Shown here in pieces: positions 49,568-60,594 of a stretch of DNA of 64,000 bases (its first letter is position 1; every line of letters begins with the position of its first letter). The notes beneath the pieces are model-generated. The model was not told the DNA's origin and ran no database searches. It saw nothing but the letters and a program-made list of their open reading frames with translations. The stretch is from Takifugu bimaculatus (taxonomy: Eukaryota; Chordata; Actinopteri; Tetraodontiformes; Tetraodontidae). The DNA lies in assembly GCA_004026145.2 (NCBI GenBank), contig CP034976.1:1700480-1764479 (forward strand). The letters are read 5' to 3'. A program made the translations under genes and the position numbers.

Positions 49568-49602
49568 TCACGTGCACGAGATTCGAATCTCAGTGCACGT
49601 GA
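49568..49602. repeat. 35-nt near-perfect palindrome with two E-boxes
   Basis: TCACGTGCAC pairs with GTGCACGTGA, and the 14 nt between them, GAGATTCGAATCTC, is itself a perfect palindrome; only one A (49,592) is unpaired. Each outer arm carries a CACGTG E-box (49,569-49,574 and 49,596-49,601). It lies 2.7 kb upstream of the grik2 start codon. Confidence 0.9.
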
Positions 49603-49730
49603 CAAGTACAGGATAAGCAGGACTGAACGATCTGAAACATCTGGACTCTGTCATCGTCTCAGACTTTCTGCTGTTATAGAGACAAGGTTCCTGTGGACGT
49701 CCTCACGGGCTCAGAGCACCTGTGTGTTAC

Positions 49731-50275
49731 ACACTCTGGTACAGACACTGGTACACACAGGTACACACACTGGTACATACTGCTACACACACTGGTACAC
49801 CCACGCACTGGTACACGCTGGTGCACACACACTGGTACACACAGACACAGATACACGCACTACTATACACTAGTACACACACGTACACTCACACACTGGC
49901 ACACCCACTGGTACACCCACTGGTACACAGTCTTACACACACTGGTACACACACACAAACACACACAATGATACATACACACACACATGTGCACACATAC
50001 ACTAATACACTGATACACACACACACACTCTCTCTCTCACATACATACACACACACACCCACTTCCGCACATACTCACACACACGCACACACAGACTCCC
50101 ACACACCCCCAACCCTACACACGCACACGCACACACACTCCCACCCCCACCCCCTACACACACACTCCCACTTCCGCACATACTCACACACACGCACACA
50201 CACCCCCAACCCTACACACGCACACACACACTCCCACCCCCACCCCCTACACACTCACCCCCCACCCCCACCCCC
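49731..50275 (+). repeat. CA-rich array with TACACACTGG units
   Basis: The left half repeats CACTGGTACACA-type units. The right half is CA repeat mixed with CTCCCACCCCCACCCCCTAC segments, one of about 110 bp duplicated (from about 50,055 and 50,167). Long open frames are artefacts. Confidence 0.93.
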
Positions 50276-51029
50276 CTCCTCATGCCATCAGACATGTTGC
50301 TGTGTTGTGTCCACGCTGGCTTGTGTGTGTTCAGACTAAATTCCAGTCAAGAGCTCTTGTTTCCTGTTTTCTGCCCATCTGGGCTTCACCCACATGGCAG
50401 CACCATTTCTCTGCCTGACACTCTGACATGTAAAAGCTATGGAGTGTCAGACTTAAAAGGGTCATTTTTAATATATTCGGCTGCGTGCCGAATCCTTCTG
50501 GGTGCTGTCAGAGGACCGTTATAATTGCTATAAAAGCTCTCACAGCTGGAGGGGCCGCACTAGTCGAAAGTCTACCTGCCAACCACTGTTGTTTAAAGTC
50601 GTTTCCACTTGCCAAAATGAAGCAGGGTGTTAGCGTGGTGAGCAGGGCCATAAGTGGAGCTGAGTTCTCCTCTTTGCTGATGCTTCGCAAATTCCGTAAA
50701 ATTCTGTGGAAGTCAACCAGACAGAGGTTCAGATACTGGATTGCCCACAAGTGCTCATATCATCGTCCTCATCATCCTCATCCTCATCATGTTCATTTTT
50801 AGCTGCTAATCCCACTCATACGTTCCACCCATCAGTCCAGAAGCAATTATGTCTCTTCTGTAAAGTCATTGTTTGTTTTTCTCTGCGCTGAGGGAGGAAT
50901 TACCTCCTTTACCTTTAACCAGGACCTTCAGGGGGCGCTGAAGCTCTGGTGACATTCGCGACACAATTTAAGAGGATTTATTTTGAAGCAGTTTAACCAA
51001 GCGTTGAACCAGTTGTCCAGTTGTTTATC

Positions 51030-51430
51030 TCCAACGAGCCATAATCTGTCCAGTGTGTCCTAATGCTGGGTCTCCTCTCAGAAGGACACGCCCACCAGAT
51101 CTTCCCAGGAAGCAGTGGGCCTGTCCTCCAAACCATCTCAAGCGGCTCCTCTCAACTAGAGGGGGAGTAGCGGCTCTATTCTGAGCTCTTCTCCCGTTAG
51201 AGCTCCTCAGCTCCTCCTCTGAGAACAAGCTCATGAGACTCTACCAAGGCTTCCGGCTCCGTTCAACACAACAGACCGCCTCAGACGGTGTCCCGATCTA
51301 GCTGTCAGCCTCCTGATCCATGCTTCCCTCACTTGTGAACAAGATTCTGAGATACTTGCACTCCCTTGCTGGGGGCAGTATCTCCTCAAGCTACCTGCTC
51401 TCCCCAGGCACTGCTGAGGACCAGGGTCTC
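51030..51430 (-). mobile_element. LINE relic (C-terminal region), antisense
   Basis: The minus strand reads EEILPPARECKYLRILFTSE followed by GSMDQEADS, a damaged version of the EEFKYLGVLFTSEGRMEREVDRRIG segment found in many fish non-LTR retrotransposons. Further on it reads RSSNGRRAQNRAATPPLVER and SRLRWFGG, matching the SQLRWFGHL part of the same protein. Stops interrupt it and the segment between is deleted, so it is a dead fragment. It lies in the grik2-ascc3 intergenic gap. Identification is from memory of the family. Confidence 0.65.
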
Positions 51431-51930
51431 GGAGGCTCCAAAGAAAAAAGCTTGTACCGAAGAAGAACGTGGTGTGAGCTGAAGGGGGAGGGGCCTAGTG
51501 CAGGAGTCCGACACTTGTGGAATGTTTAATTTCAAGGTTTGAATAAATCCCTGAGCGAAGATCCTGCCTGTGTGTCCCAATAAAACAAAGATCTCCCCCG
51601 TGTCCCTGAAGCGTTGTCCCAAACTGTTCCGACATCAGGAGGAAGACTCCGTGGTGCTTGCAGCAGCGTCAGATCTCTCCAAATGCTGGCTTTTATCGCC
51701 CTTCAGTGAGGACATAACATACTCAGTGACCACACAAATCAGTGCAGTCTTTCCTCTCTGGAGGGCATCTCGATGTCACGGGTATTTCTCTGCCCGGTCA
51801 TGTGATCGCAGCCTCCCAGGTAGCTCTGAGATTTGCTCTTTACCTTGGACACTCTGGCAGATGTCAGCTGTCTGTGGACCGAGGATGAAATCCAAATTCT
51901 GTCCCAGAACACAATATCCCACCATAGTTA

Positions 51931-52464
51931 CAGGACAGGACAGGACAGGACAGGACAGGACAGGACAGGAAGGACAGGACAGGACAGGACAGGAAGGAAA
52001 GGAAAGGAAAGGAAAGGAAAGGAAAGGAAAGGAAAGGAAAGGAAAGGAAAGGAAAGGAAAGAGCAGGGCAGGACAGGACAGGACAGGACAGGACAGGACA
52101 GGAGGACATGGCAGAAGGACAGGACAGATGGGCAGAAGGCAAGGGACAGGGATGGACAGGACAAGGACAGGAGGGACAGGAAAGGACAGAAGGACAGGAA
52201 GGACAGGACAGGAAAGGAAAGGAAGTAAAAGGAAAGGAAAGGAAAGGAAAGGAAAGGAAAGGAAAGGAAAGGAAAGGAAAGGAAAGGAAAGGAAAGGAAA
52301 GGAAAGGAAAGGAAAGGAAATGACAAGGCATGAGGTCTGGACAGGAGACCAGGGCAGGTCAGGACAGGAGGACATGGCAGAAGGACAGGACAGGACGGGA
52401 GGACAAGGCAGGAGGACAGGAAAGGACAGGAGGACAGGGCAGAAGGGCTGGACGGGAGGACAGA
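51931..52464 (+). repeat. (GGACA)n/(GGAAA)n pentanucleotide array
   Basis: Blocks of pure GGACA (51,931-51,990), pure GGAAA (51,993-52,060), mixed GGACA variants, a second GGAAA block of over 100 bp (52,210-52,322) and degenerate GGACAGGAGGACAGG sequence. It is almost purely purine on the plus strand. Open frames such as 51,570-52,496 and 51,776-52,375 are artefacts. Confidence 0.97.
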
Positions 52465-54549
52465 AAAAACTCAGGCATTTCTGTCCGGCTCATTAAGGTT
52501 TCAGACCCGCTCCGTCACCGTTCTGGACCACGGCGAGGTGGGCAGGTAGCGAGGGGCATCTCCCGTCCTCTCAGACCAGCAGTGCTGTGCTGAAGGGTGA
52601 AAGCAGCTCGGTCTTAATGAGGCGGAGGCAACGTCCATGTTAGCTTTCTAAATACCAACGCTGATCAAGCAGCCGTCTATCCTGCCCTAATTACTGCTGA
52701 GCAGAGGTGGGAAATTAGAGGAGAGGCAGGAAAAGGTCAGCTGGAAGATGACGTTGGTGCCCGCTGTTCCATGTTTTTTGGGAGCAACCATCTGAAATCA
52801 AACTGATGCTCATCAGAGAAGTGTTCTGTCCTCTAACTGGAATGAACAGGTCTTTTCACGTGTCCTCTGGCGTCTCTACCCCCTGTTGGGTTTTCTTGTG
52901 TGTTTGCTTGGAGTTGATCCTTTGAGACTCTGTGACTTTGACCCAACCTTGGGTGGAATCCACTCTTCCTTTGCTCTGGCAACAACAGTCGTGTCCTTCA
53001 CCCTCCAGAAGTGTCACACGTCCTCCACGGAGCTGCGGTCCATCAGTAATCCTGGATTTACCTGAGTCCAGCCTTTTTCAGCCTTCAAGCTTTTTTGAGT
53101 GTTTACATCAATCTAAAGGTTGACAAAGATCCTCGGGGTGAGCTACTCTCCATACTTCAGCACATCGTTGTGCAGACCTACTTCAAACACTACCCAGCAT
53201 GCACCAGGGTGCTGCTGCCTCCATGTGCTGGTCATCACAAGCAGTGAATTTCAAGGGAGCTAAAAGGTCACAGATGCGGTGTCCATGGGCAGAGCGTGGT
53301 GGTTCCTGTAGCTGTTCTCACGGCTTCAGAACATTTTCTAAACATCGGTCAGGTGCTACAGAACCTCCTCACCCTCTTCACCTTCTCCTGGCAGCCAGGA
53401 AGTCCCCAAAATGAGGATCGGACTACTGAAGTGACCAACCTGCAGGCACACGGAGGACTTCCTAATGGTTACCTTCCTCTCATTCCTCCTCTGGATCCAC
53501 GAGTGCCTCAGACGTACGGCAACTAACAGCTAGCACATTCCTGAGGAAAAGCAGACCTCCAGCTGGTGTCCCCCTCCATCTCTCCAAAAGCCCGCTTCAG
53601 AAGGTGACAGCAGCAGCGGGCGGCTTCTGTTTAATGCCAGTGTGACCTTGACCCCTCCACCTCTGTTGCATTGACCCACCACCTCCCACCTCCCTCAGCT
53701 TTGTGTAGCAAACACAACTGTAACCTAGATTTTACCACCACCCTTTGACATTTATCACCCCAGAGTGGCTCTTTAGGAGCTGATGCCCACAGCAGATGGA
53801 AGCTAGTGCGTGGTCCAGATTTAAAGATGGAGGAATTGTCCACCGCTGGATGTCCAGACCTTGGTGTGAAGACCGGGAGGTCTTTACCTTAAGGCTTCAT
53901 TGAACCTGCTTTTGTGTAATCAGCTTGTGAAACATTCCAAGATTGTTTCCCAAAGCACAGGGAGGAATCTTCACTAGTTGTAAAACACCTGTTGGGAGAC
54001 GATGTTATGGATCCCACCAGTATCCTGGTCCTGGTCATGAGTTCTGGCCTCTGGGGCTCACAGTGATAAAGGTGAGTAGAGCTGAGCTGAGCTCCTGTCA
54101 GAGGAGTGGTGTCCCTGCACACGTCAACCTGCTCACTTTGCCTCCCTTTGAGCCTCTCATGCTAGATTAGCTTCAGGCGGTTGTGCCTATAAATCATCAC
54201 GATCATGTTAGACATTCAGTGCTGCCATCATGGACTGTAGTTGAACCATGATTTTATTTCAATGTCTTATTGATTGTCTCAAAAACAAAGCAGCATGTCC
54301 CTTGACCGATGTCCCCAAGGCGGCACCAGGTTGGACCAGTGCTAAGCTACAAGCTAACTCCAGCTGACCTCCACCAGAGAGTTGGAAAAAGAACGATGTG
54401 TTGGACGTTTGCCTGTTGTGTGTGACGGAAGAGCTCAGAGGCTTCACCTCATAGGAACTGAACCAGGTGAGCCCAGGAGCGATCAGGACTTCAGCCACCT
54501 AAAAAACAGGCCTTCACGGCTGTTGGCGCCCACTCATCGTCCGTCTGTC

Positions 54550-54850
54550 TAATCTGTGAATTTAGAAAAATGAAAAAATCCTGAGTGTTTTACTTTTACT
54601 CCCCCAGAGTCACTTTAGACAACTTATTGTTATTTAGAAAATCTATTTATTTATCTGAGTTGTCATAAATTTTATTTTCCAGTTGAACAAAGTGAAACAG
54701 TTCCTGGGAATTTCCCTCCAATTAGTTTTTGTGGTGCGCTCCTCGACGCCCTGCTAATGTGTTTCCTTGATGCTTCTTCCAGCTTCTCCCTGAAGGCAAA
54801 ACTCGACCCTAATTATTCACTTCTGAAGGCAGCTCAGTGGGGAAGCTTCT
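54550..54850. promoter_or_regulatory. Candidate conserved non-coding block, intergenic
   Basis: AT-rich unique sequence with TTATTGTTATTTAG, CTATTTATTTATC, CCAATTAG and CTAATTATTCAC motifs. No coding frame. Only its texture suggests a regulatory role. Confidence 0.18.
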
Positions 54851-56969
54851 CCCATGGTGCACCAGTGTCACATACATCTTAACAACCCACCAGTCTAAAA
54901 ACTCGGGCCCATCTGCTGCACACTAGCAGCAACTTTAGCACATTTTCTGCCCTGTGCACGTTTCGCACGTTTGAAAGCGATCACGAGTGTTTAACAAGCT
55001 AGCACTAGCATTCGCTGCCTCACTTCATGAACCAGTGCTTTTGTCTTCTTCTCCTCTGGACATGTCCCCCTCAGGGACAGCTAACATGTTGACCCATTCC
55101 TGATCCTCTCCATCCTCGTCCAGCGCAGCTGTGTGCAAAGCTTCAGTGGTGTTGCTGGTTTAATTAGCCATCATCACAAACATGTTCTGGAACATCTGTG
55201 CTACACATGTTGGCACTGCCAACAAAGACTGAGCTACATTCACAAAACCTTTGACTGCTGGGCTCTCGTTAGCTTTGCTTAGCTACTGTTAGCAGTAGTT
55301 AGCTCCCTTCATCTCAAAGTATATGCTTTTTAATTTTTTATACTTTATTACAGGCTCATCTGGGAAACAAAAGGGTACAAATTCAGGAGTCGTTATTGTT
55401 TCTGTTAGCATTAATCAGCTCCAATTAGCCTAAATTATTTGTGCATGACTTTACATAGTTAATATCAATAGACAACATTAGCTTCACTTAGCCTATTCAT
55501 GCGTGTATTTGCTTTTGTCTATGAATAAATATTTTAATATGGACTGTGTGTATTTGATGCTGCAGTATTCTGTGAAACAGCACTCAGGGTCTACAGAAAC
55601 AGATTTATGTACAGATAAAAGATTATGTACATCAGCTGTGGACTCGAGGAGAGATCAAGGTCATTCCAGGGTCGATCTAGTTCACAATAGAAGTGGATTC
55701 AAAGGAGATGTAAATAGGATACAGAAGGAAGGAGCGGAGCATCCTGCTGCAGTCTTTCTGTTTTCAAACATGTTTTTACAAGGCTTTGCTTCATCGTTGA
55801 GGGCTTCTTTAGGAAAAAATGGACATGAATCAGGGTTAATCATGAGATCCTACCAGAAATGTGTCGCAGCCGCAGAAGACAGAGAAATCCTGGCTGCAAC
55901 TACTGTAACTGCTGTCCACATGGCTGTCTGAAACACTCAGGAGGCAGGAAGAGCACGAGTTCACGCACCAAGAAGATGTTTCTAAACCTCGGAACCACGA
56001 GTACAACGACTGTGATCACTAACGCAGAGATGCGAGAGCAGAACCCAGACCACGTTCTGGAGGACGAGACCAGAAAACAGGCAGCACAATGGCTGTTTTT
56101 AATCTGTTGCGGCTCACAGACAGAGCACAGCTCTTCGCAGTTTGATTCATGTTGTTTTGTCTTTGCCGGCGGAAAAGTCAGGCATGGAAACTGAGCTGGA
56201 ACGTTCCTCTGCTGGATATCAGACATGACAAGTCAAACATGAGAAACTCACATGAATAAAACTCAAACTGATGCATCGTGTTTTACAAGATCTGCCTTTT
56301 AGTCTGGTCCCAGGGTGTGTGTGTGTGTGTGTCTGTCTGTGTGTGCGTGTGTGTGTCTGTGTGTGTCTGTGTGTGCAGGAGAGAGAGCGTTGCAATTAGA
56401 GCAAATCATTGTCTCACTCATTTCTCATCTCTCTGATGGCCTCGCTAGTGTTCCATGGACACCACTCATGCATTACATGGTGTGTGTGTGTGTGTGTCCC
56501 TCAGGGTGTGTGTGTCAGCCAGGAGGCCAGAGCCCCCCCGAACAAAGCAAAGCACGTGTGAGCAGGTCAGACAGGTTGTGAAAGCAGGTGAGGAATGAAT
56601 CAGGACGGGCTTGATGGGTTGAGCGTTGGAGGCAGGATGGCTTTTAACTCCATCCTGCATGTGGCCAAAAACACCTTGTTATTCTGAGCTGCCTGAAAAT
56701 TAAAAAAAAAACATGCTATCAAAGGAAGAACAGAAGCGAGAGGCTGAAACTGGAAGCAGCTTCCAGTGAGATCAGCAGTAAAGGTAAACAAGATGGAGTC
56801 ATCTCGTGCTGCGCGTGTCAGACGTGATGACAGAACTCATCAGACAAACTATTTTTATACTACAATGCTATTTTCGACCATTTAAGGTGAGAATGTGGAA
56901 GGGGAATTATGAAGTCAAGGACATGAGAGAGAGAAAGAGAATTATTTCCAGCGAGAAACAGGAAATATC

Positions 56970-57330
56970 GTGAAAGGTTGAAGTCCAGGCTATTATTGCC
57001 ACTCAGTCAAAAACAACAATCACAAATCTCCCTATCAATCATTGAATGCAATAATCAGCCTCTGCATTGTGACAGTTGTGACTTTGATCACAGTATAATG
57101 GTCAAAGATCTGGAAGTATTTCACACAATTCATGTCCAAGTCTGTTTTTGCTGGATATTTGGCTGTAAAAGATTGAGCAGAGTTTCTGAGTTTTACCTGA
57201 TTACTTGATCTAGAGCCTCCCCCAAGTCTACTTGATATAAATTCCTGAAACAGAATGCATATTAATGTAAGCAGGTTTTATCTGGAACATTTCTGTGAGC
57301 TAGAAATGCAGAACACACCTTTGGATGATT
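56970..57330. promoter_or_regulatory. Candidate conserved non-coding block upstream of ascc3
   Basis: A sharply AT-rich, repeat-free block ending about 200 bp upstream of the ascc3 leader exon. It contains ATCAATCATTGAATG, TGTGACTTTGATCACAG and ATGCATATTAATGTAAG. A 76-codon frame overlaps it (56,978-57,208) without family resemblance. It may be a distal promoter element or enhancer. Confidence 0.3.
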
Positions 57331-57509
57331 CACAACATAGAAACAGATAGAATCAAATGTGTTGGTTTTTGAGGCTTTTACCTATTTATTTCTCTCCTTT
57401 TATCACATTTGCAGGAACGTTACTTTCCCCCGACAGAAATAAATCGTGTATAATGCATTTTATTGCGGGATATCTGAAACACATTCTTAAAAACTGCAAT
57501 ACCCACAGT

Positions 57510-57589
57510 TCATCGCTCACCCGTACTTCCGGTTGATGGCTGCCGGTAGAGACGTGTCTGACAGCTTGTTTTGTAGTCCACTCTGGAAG
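57510..57589 (+). promoter_or_regulatory. ascc3: ascc3 core promoter and probable non-coding exon 1
   Basis: A TATA-less region with an ETS-type site (ACTTCCGG at about 57,525) followed by a YY1/TISU-like GATGGCTGCC (57,535). This pairing is typical of housekeeping-gene start sites. A good donor, GGAAG|GTATGA, ends the presumed leader exon at 57,589 and would splice to the TTTCAG acceptor at 58,146. The exact transcription start is not visible. If it lies upstream of 57,536, an ATG there opens an upstream frame. Confidence 0.6.
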
Positions 57590-58186
57590 GTATGATTTTA
57601 AACGTTAACGTTTTCACTGAACGTCGAATGTGTTTTAAGGCATCTTTTGTTCTGTCAGAGTCTTGACGCTAACGCAGCTGAGAAAGCGCCATCCAGGCTA
57701 AGCTAACATTAGCTAACTGGCGTCAGTGACTTGCTCAGCTGTTGTCGCACACTTTTACAACATTTTCCTACTTTACATGTACAATAGCGACATAGTTTAC
57801 ACAATTCTAACCTGTGACAAAAGGTCTTTCATGATCTTCCATTGCCGTTTAATCTGTATCTCAGAATATGCCGGCTTTTTCTGCACTGTGAACTTTCATT
57901 TCCACTGAAGTTGAAAGCGAGACAGCGCAGTTTGTTCTCAAGTGTAGTGACTTCGTTATTAGCTAGTAATATTCACCGGTGACAGGAGGACATGTTATTA
58001 CTGATAAATATGAAATCAATTTCCCACCATTAGAAGATTAAACACACGTGAAACACGAAATTGAGCGTTTCTCTGCAGTCAATGCAATAAAAGTCACCTC
58101 AATTAAAGTCACGCTTCTCTATTAAACATGCTGTCCTCTGTTTCAGAAAGGGACATCTGTGAGACCAGTGGAACCAGTAAGCAGCC

Positions 58187-58276
58187 ATGTCCCCTCCACG
58201 TCTGACCGGAGCGCTGCGCTCCTTCTCTGTTGTCAGCAGGAGGGACGATGTAGCTGAGCAGCGCTTTGACCTGAAG
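58187..58276 (+). CDS. ascc3: ascc3 first coding exon (residues 1-30)
   Basis: The exon begins after TTTCAG at 58,147 with 40 nt of leader and codes from 58,187 to the CTGAAG|GTGAGG donor. It reads MSPPRLTGALRSFSVVSRRD and DVAEQRFDLK, matching the human ASCC3 start MALPRLTGALRSFSN and its following ADLK. An in-frame TAA lies 9 nt upstream and G is at -3, fixing this start. ASCC3 is the large DNA/RNA helicase of the ASC-1 complex, acting with ASCC2 and TRIP4 in ribosome splitting and with ALKBH3 in alkylation repair. Its N-terminal region is the part known to bind ASCC2. A 79-codon minus-strand frame here is a shadow. Confidence 0.95.
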
Positions 58277-58839
58277 GTGAGGACAACCCCTGATGTCTGC
58301 GTCCTGCCAGTCCTCCAGGTCGCTCAGGCTCCAGCACACCCAGCCCATCAGTAGTTAGCATGTCCAAAAATGAGGCTGCCCTCCTGCCAGTGTGGATCTG
58401 TGGTGTAGGAACAGAAACACGTCTGTCATGACTGCTACTGCACTGATCATCACTGTCCACACTGGATCATTGCCCTCCTGTCCAAGTTGTGCCATAATCT
58501 AGCATCAGACAGTGTCAGGATACGTACACTGGCACAGATTGATGGCTGCATCACCTCCTGACAGTCCAGACAGAAGAGAAGAGCTTGTTGTTAGTAACTT
58601 CTTGGTCTGTGTTAAAGTTGTAGCGATGCTAACTCTGGCCACGTACTTCCTTCTTTACAGGTGACTCTGCTTTTCTAAACGATCACACAGAAAGTCACAG
58701 TTTTGCTGCCTGGTCCTCACAGAGAAGCACTTTTTGTTTACCATCTCTGAATTACAAGGAAAAGCTGCTGCCCAGCCTGCAAAAGGGAGCTGAGTAATGG
58801 GTGTTGTTGAATTAAGAGCACATTTGTCCTCCTGTTTAG
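58277..58839 (+). other. ascc3: ascc3 intron after first coding exon
   Basis: A 563-bp intron from GTGAGG to CTGTTTAG. No repeats or coding signals were noticed in it. Confidence 0.9.
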
Positions 58840-58990
58840 ATGAAACGGCAGAAGAGACGGGAGCTGTTTGCCAAAGAGGGCTTGACGTGGCAGAAGATTG
58901 TCCATTTCTGCACCCAGAATCGGGACAAAGCTAAGCTGCAGGCTGCCAATCAGGAGCTGAAGAGTCTGCTTTTGGCAGCCAAACAAATTG
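58840..58990 (+). CDS. ascc3: ascc3 second coding exon (residues 31-80)
   Basis: A 151-bp exon, phase 0 in and phase 1 out, between CCTGTTTAG and GTAATT. It reads MKRQKRRELFAKEGLTWQKI, VHFCTQNRDKAKLQAANQEL and KSLLLAAKQI. Human ASCC3 has IKRSKLHEQVLDLGLTWKKI, then ...NEDLKDILHAAKQI, so the GLTW-KI and L-AAKQI landmarks are kept while the rest has diverged. The methionine at the exon start is internal to the protein, not an initiator. Confidence 0.95.
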
Positions 58991-60022
58991 GTAATTATTT
59001 CCTCTACCTGAAATCCACCGACACTTCCCTGCACCGATTTTCATGCATTTGTGTTAAACCGATAAAGATAAATGGCTTTTATCATCTGTTTTCATCTTCC
59101 AGCCAGGGTTGAAATTGTGGCTCCAAAGCCAGAATAGCTAAAAATGACTTTGATCTCTTAGAAATGTAGCGGTTTTTTTTAAAAATCATGTCCTGTACCG
59201 TGTGTGTGTGAGCTCTTATATTTCTCAACAACCTGTGATGACGTTGTTCTCTGGTTGTATCAATGCTGATTTTTCTGGAGGGTTCCGACTCTTCATTTGA
59301 GTGACCATCCAAAAAAATAAAACACCACTTTGAAAAGGCCAAAACAGCCATTCTGCTGTGATTTGAACATGTCCATCTCTTTTCTAATTGGCCCATTCTT
59401 CCTGGTGCTTTTTGTGTCCAACACTTGTAGTTTCTCAGAAATTGAGGGACAGTGTCTCAACTGTGTCCCCGTGGGGATGGACCAAAGATGTCGGTGTCAC
59501 ATGTTGAAGTGCGCATTGTTAGCGTGCGCTTGCCACCAGCTGAAAAACATGAGCACCACCACATCTACGTTTACTGCCATTGAGCAAAGACGACGGGCCA
59601 GCTAACGTTCTGCTCCAGCCCAGAGGAGCAGCAGCTGTAAAGACTGCTGCCACACGCTCCCTGTGCTGGCTTTAGTCATGCTAGCTCAGACTGGTGCAGC
59701 TGGAACTTCTGACAGTCTGATTAAAAAGGAAGGCATTAATTAAGGGATTGTTCCCTTCCAGAAGTGTGTCACAGGGTAGAAACATCCCTGCACTGATGAA
59801 AGATCCTCGCAGAATTGGTGCTTGCTCTGTGACAATGACACGTGCGTGCAGCAGGAACAGAGCATTGAGCTAAAGATGTTGTATGAAGGCTGAGAAGCTG
59901 CAGGATGCCACGATACAGCCAGAAGGACGCCTCCCTGGCTCTGACTGCTTTAGCTCGGTGTGTTCCACGCCTGAAGGGTTGGATAACAAGCTGTTTGCTG
60001 TGTGTTTTTTCTTCTTTTTCAG
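58991..60022 (+). other. ascc3: ascc3 intron between second and third coding exons
   Basis: An intron of 1,032 bp from GTAATT to TTTTTCAG. It contains short A-rich and T-rich runs near 59,170 and 59,310 and no recognised repeat or RNA gene. Confidence 0.9.
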
Positions 60023-60594
60023 TGGGATCTGAACACGGTCAGGAGGCTGTCGAAAGTGCCGCAGTCTTCCTTTTTGAGATCTTCTACAATAAAGAGCACG
60101 TGGGCACAGAGGAGACCCGCGCCATCAAACATATGTTTGGGCCGTTTCCGTCGTCTGGGGCTGAAACCTCCTGCTCCTCTGTGGCTCGGCTGGTGGCTTC
60201 GCTTGGAGACGCTCACGTGGAGGACTTTATCCAGAGCTCCCGTCGCACCACTCAACGAGGCTCCACTTTTGGTCGTAACATTGCTTTCTCCTACGAGTGC
60301 TATACTCTGGACCCTCTGGAAGACCTGAACTCCTCAGGAGTCCACGATGAGAAAGATGGTTTGGACTTCATGAACTTTCTCAACATCCAGCAGAGCGGGC
60401 GAAAGGAGCCGGAGAAGGAAGGGATGTTTCCCTCGGGGAGATCTTTGACCTCTGGGGATGAAAACCTCCTTCACAGTGAGGTAGAGAAGTATCTGAACGG
60501 AGGCAACATGATCTCATCCAGCCCAGAGGAGCTGTACACCTCCCTGTTTGAAATGTTGGCCTCCCAGAGGAGCGACGATGAGCTGCAGAACGAG
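60023..60594 (+). CDS. ascc3: ascc3 third coding exon (residues 81-271)
   Basis: A large 572-bp exon entered in phase 1 and left in phase 0, bounded by TTTTTCAG and GAG|GTTTGT. Landmarks shared with human ASCC3 are VGSEHGQEAVESAAVFLF, ETRAIKHMFGPFPSS, FGRNIAFSYE, SEVEKYLNGG and LYTSLFEMLASQRSDDELQN. The segment before the EVEKYLN motif is loosely conserved and acidic or serine-rich, as in mammals. It precedes the helicase cassettes and contains no ATPase motif. The open frame runs from 59,905 to 60,639 only because neither flanking intron stops it. Confidence 0.96.

Larger units (their letters stand above)
52465..57500. other. Intergenic sequence between grik2 and ascc3
   Basis: No exon with splice context was recognised on either strand. 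Low-GC stretches at 54,550-54,850 and 56,970-57,330 and TG runs at 56,314-56,380 and 56,478-56,498 are the only structures. The frame at 55,503-55,931 (142 codons) has no known domain; it lies in an AT-rich segment and is probably chance. Confidence 0.6.

Noticed and set aside
51570..52496. 308-codon plus-strand Lys-Gly-Arg-rich ORF and FLSFPFLSF minus-strand ORFs
   Set aside because: Translation of the GGACA/GGAAA array.
60019..60255. Minus-strand ORF inside the ascc3 572-bp exon
   Set aside because: Shadow of the true coding strand.
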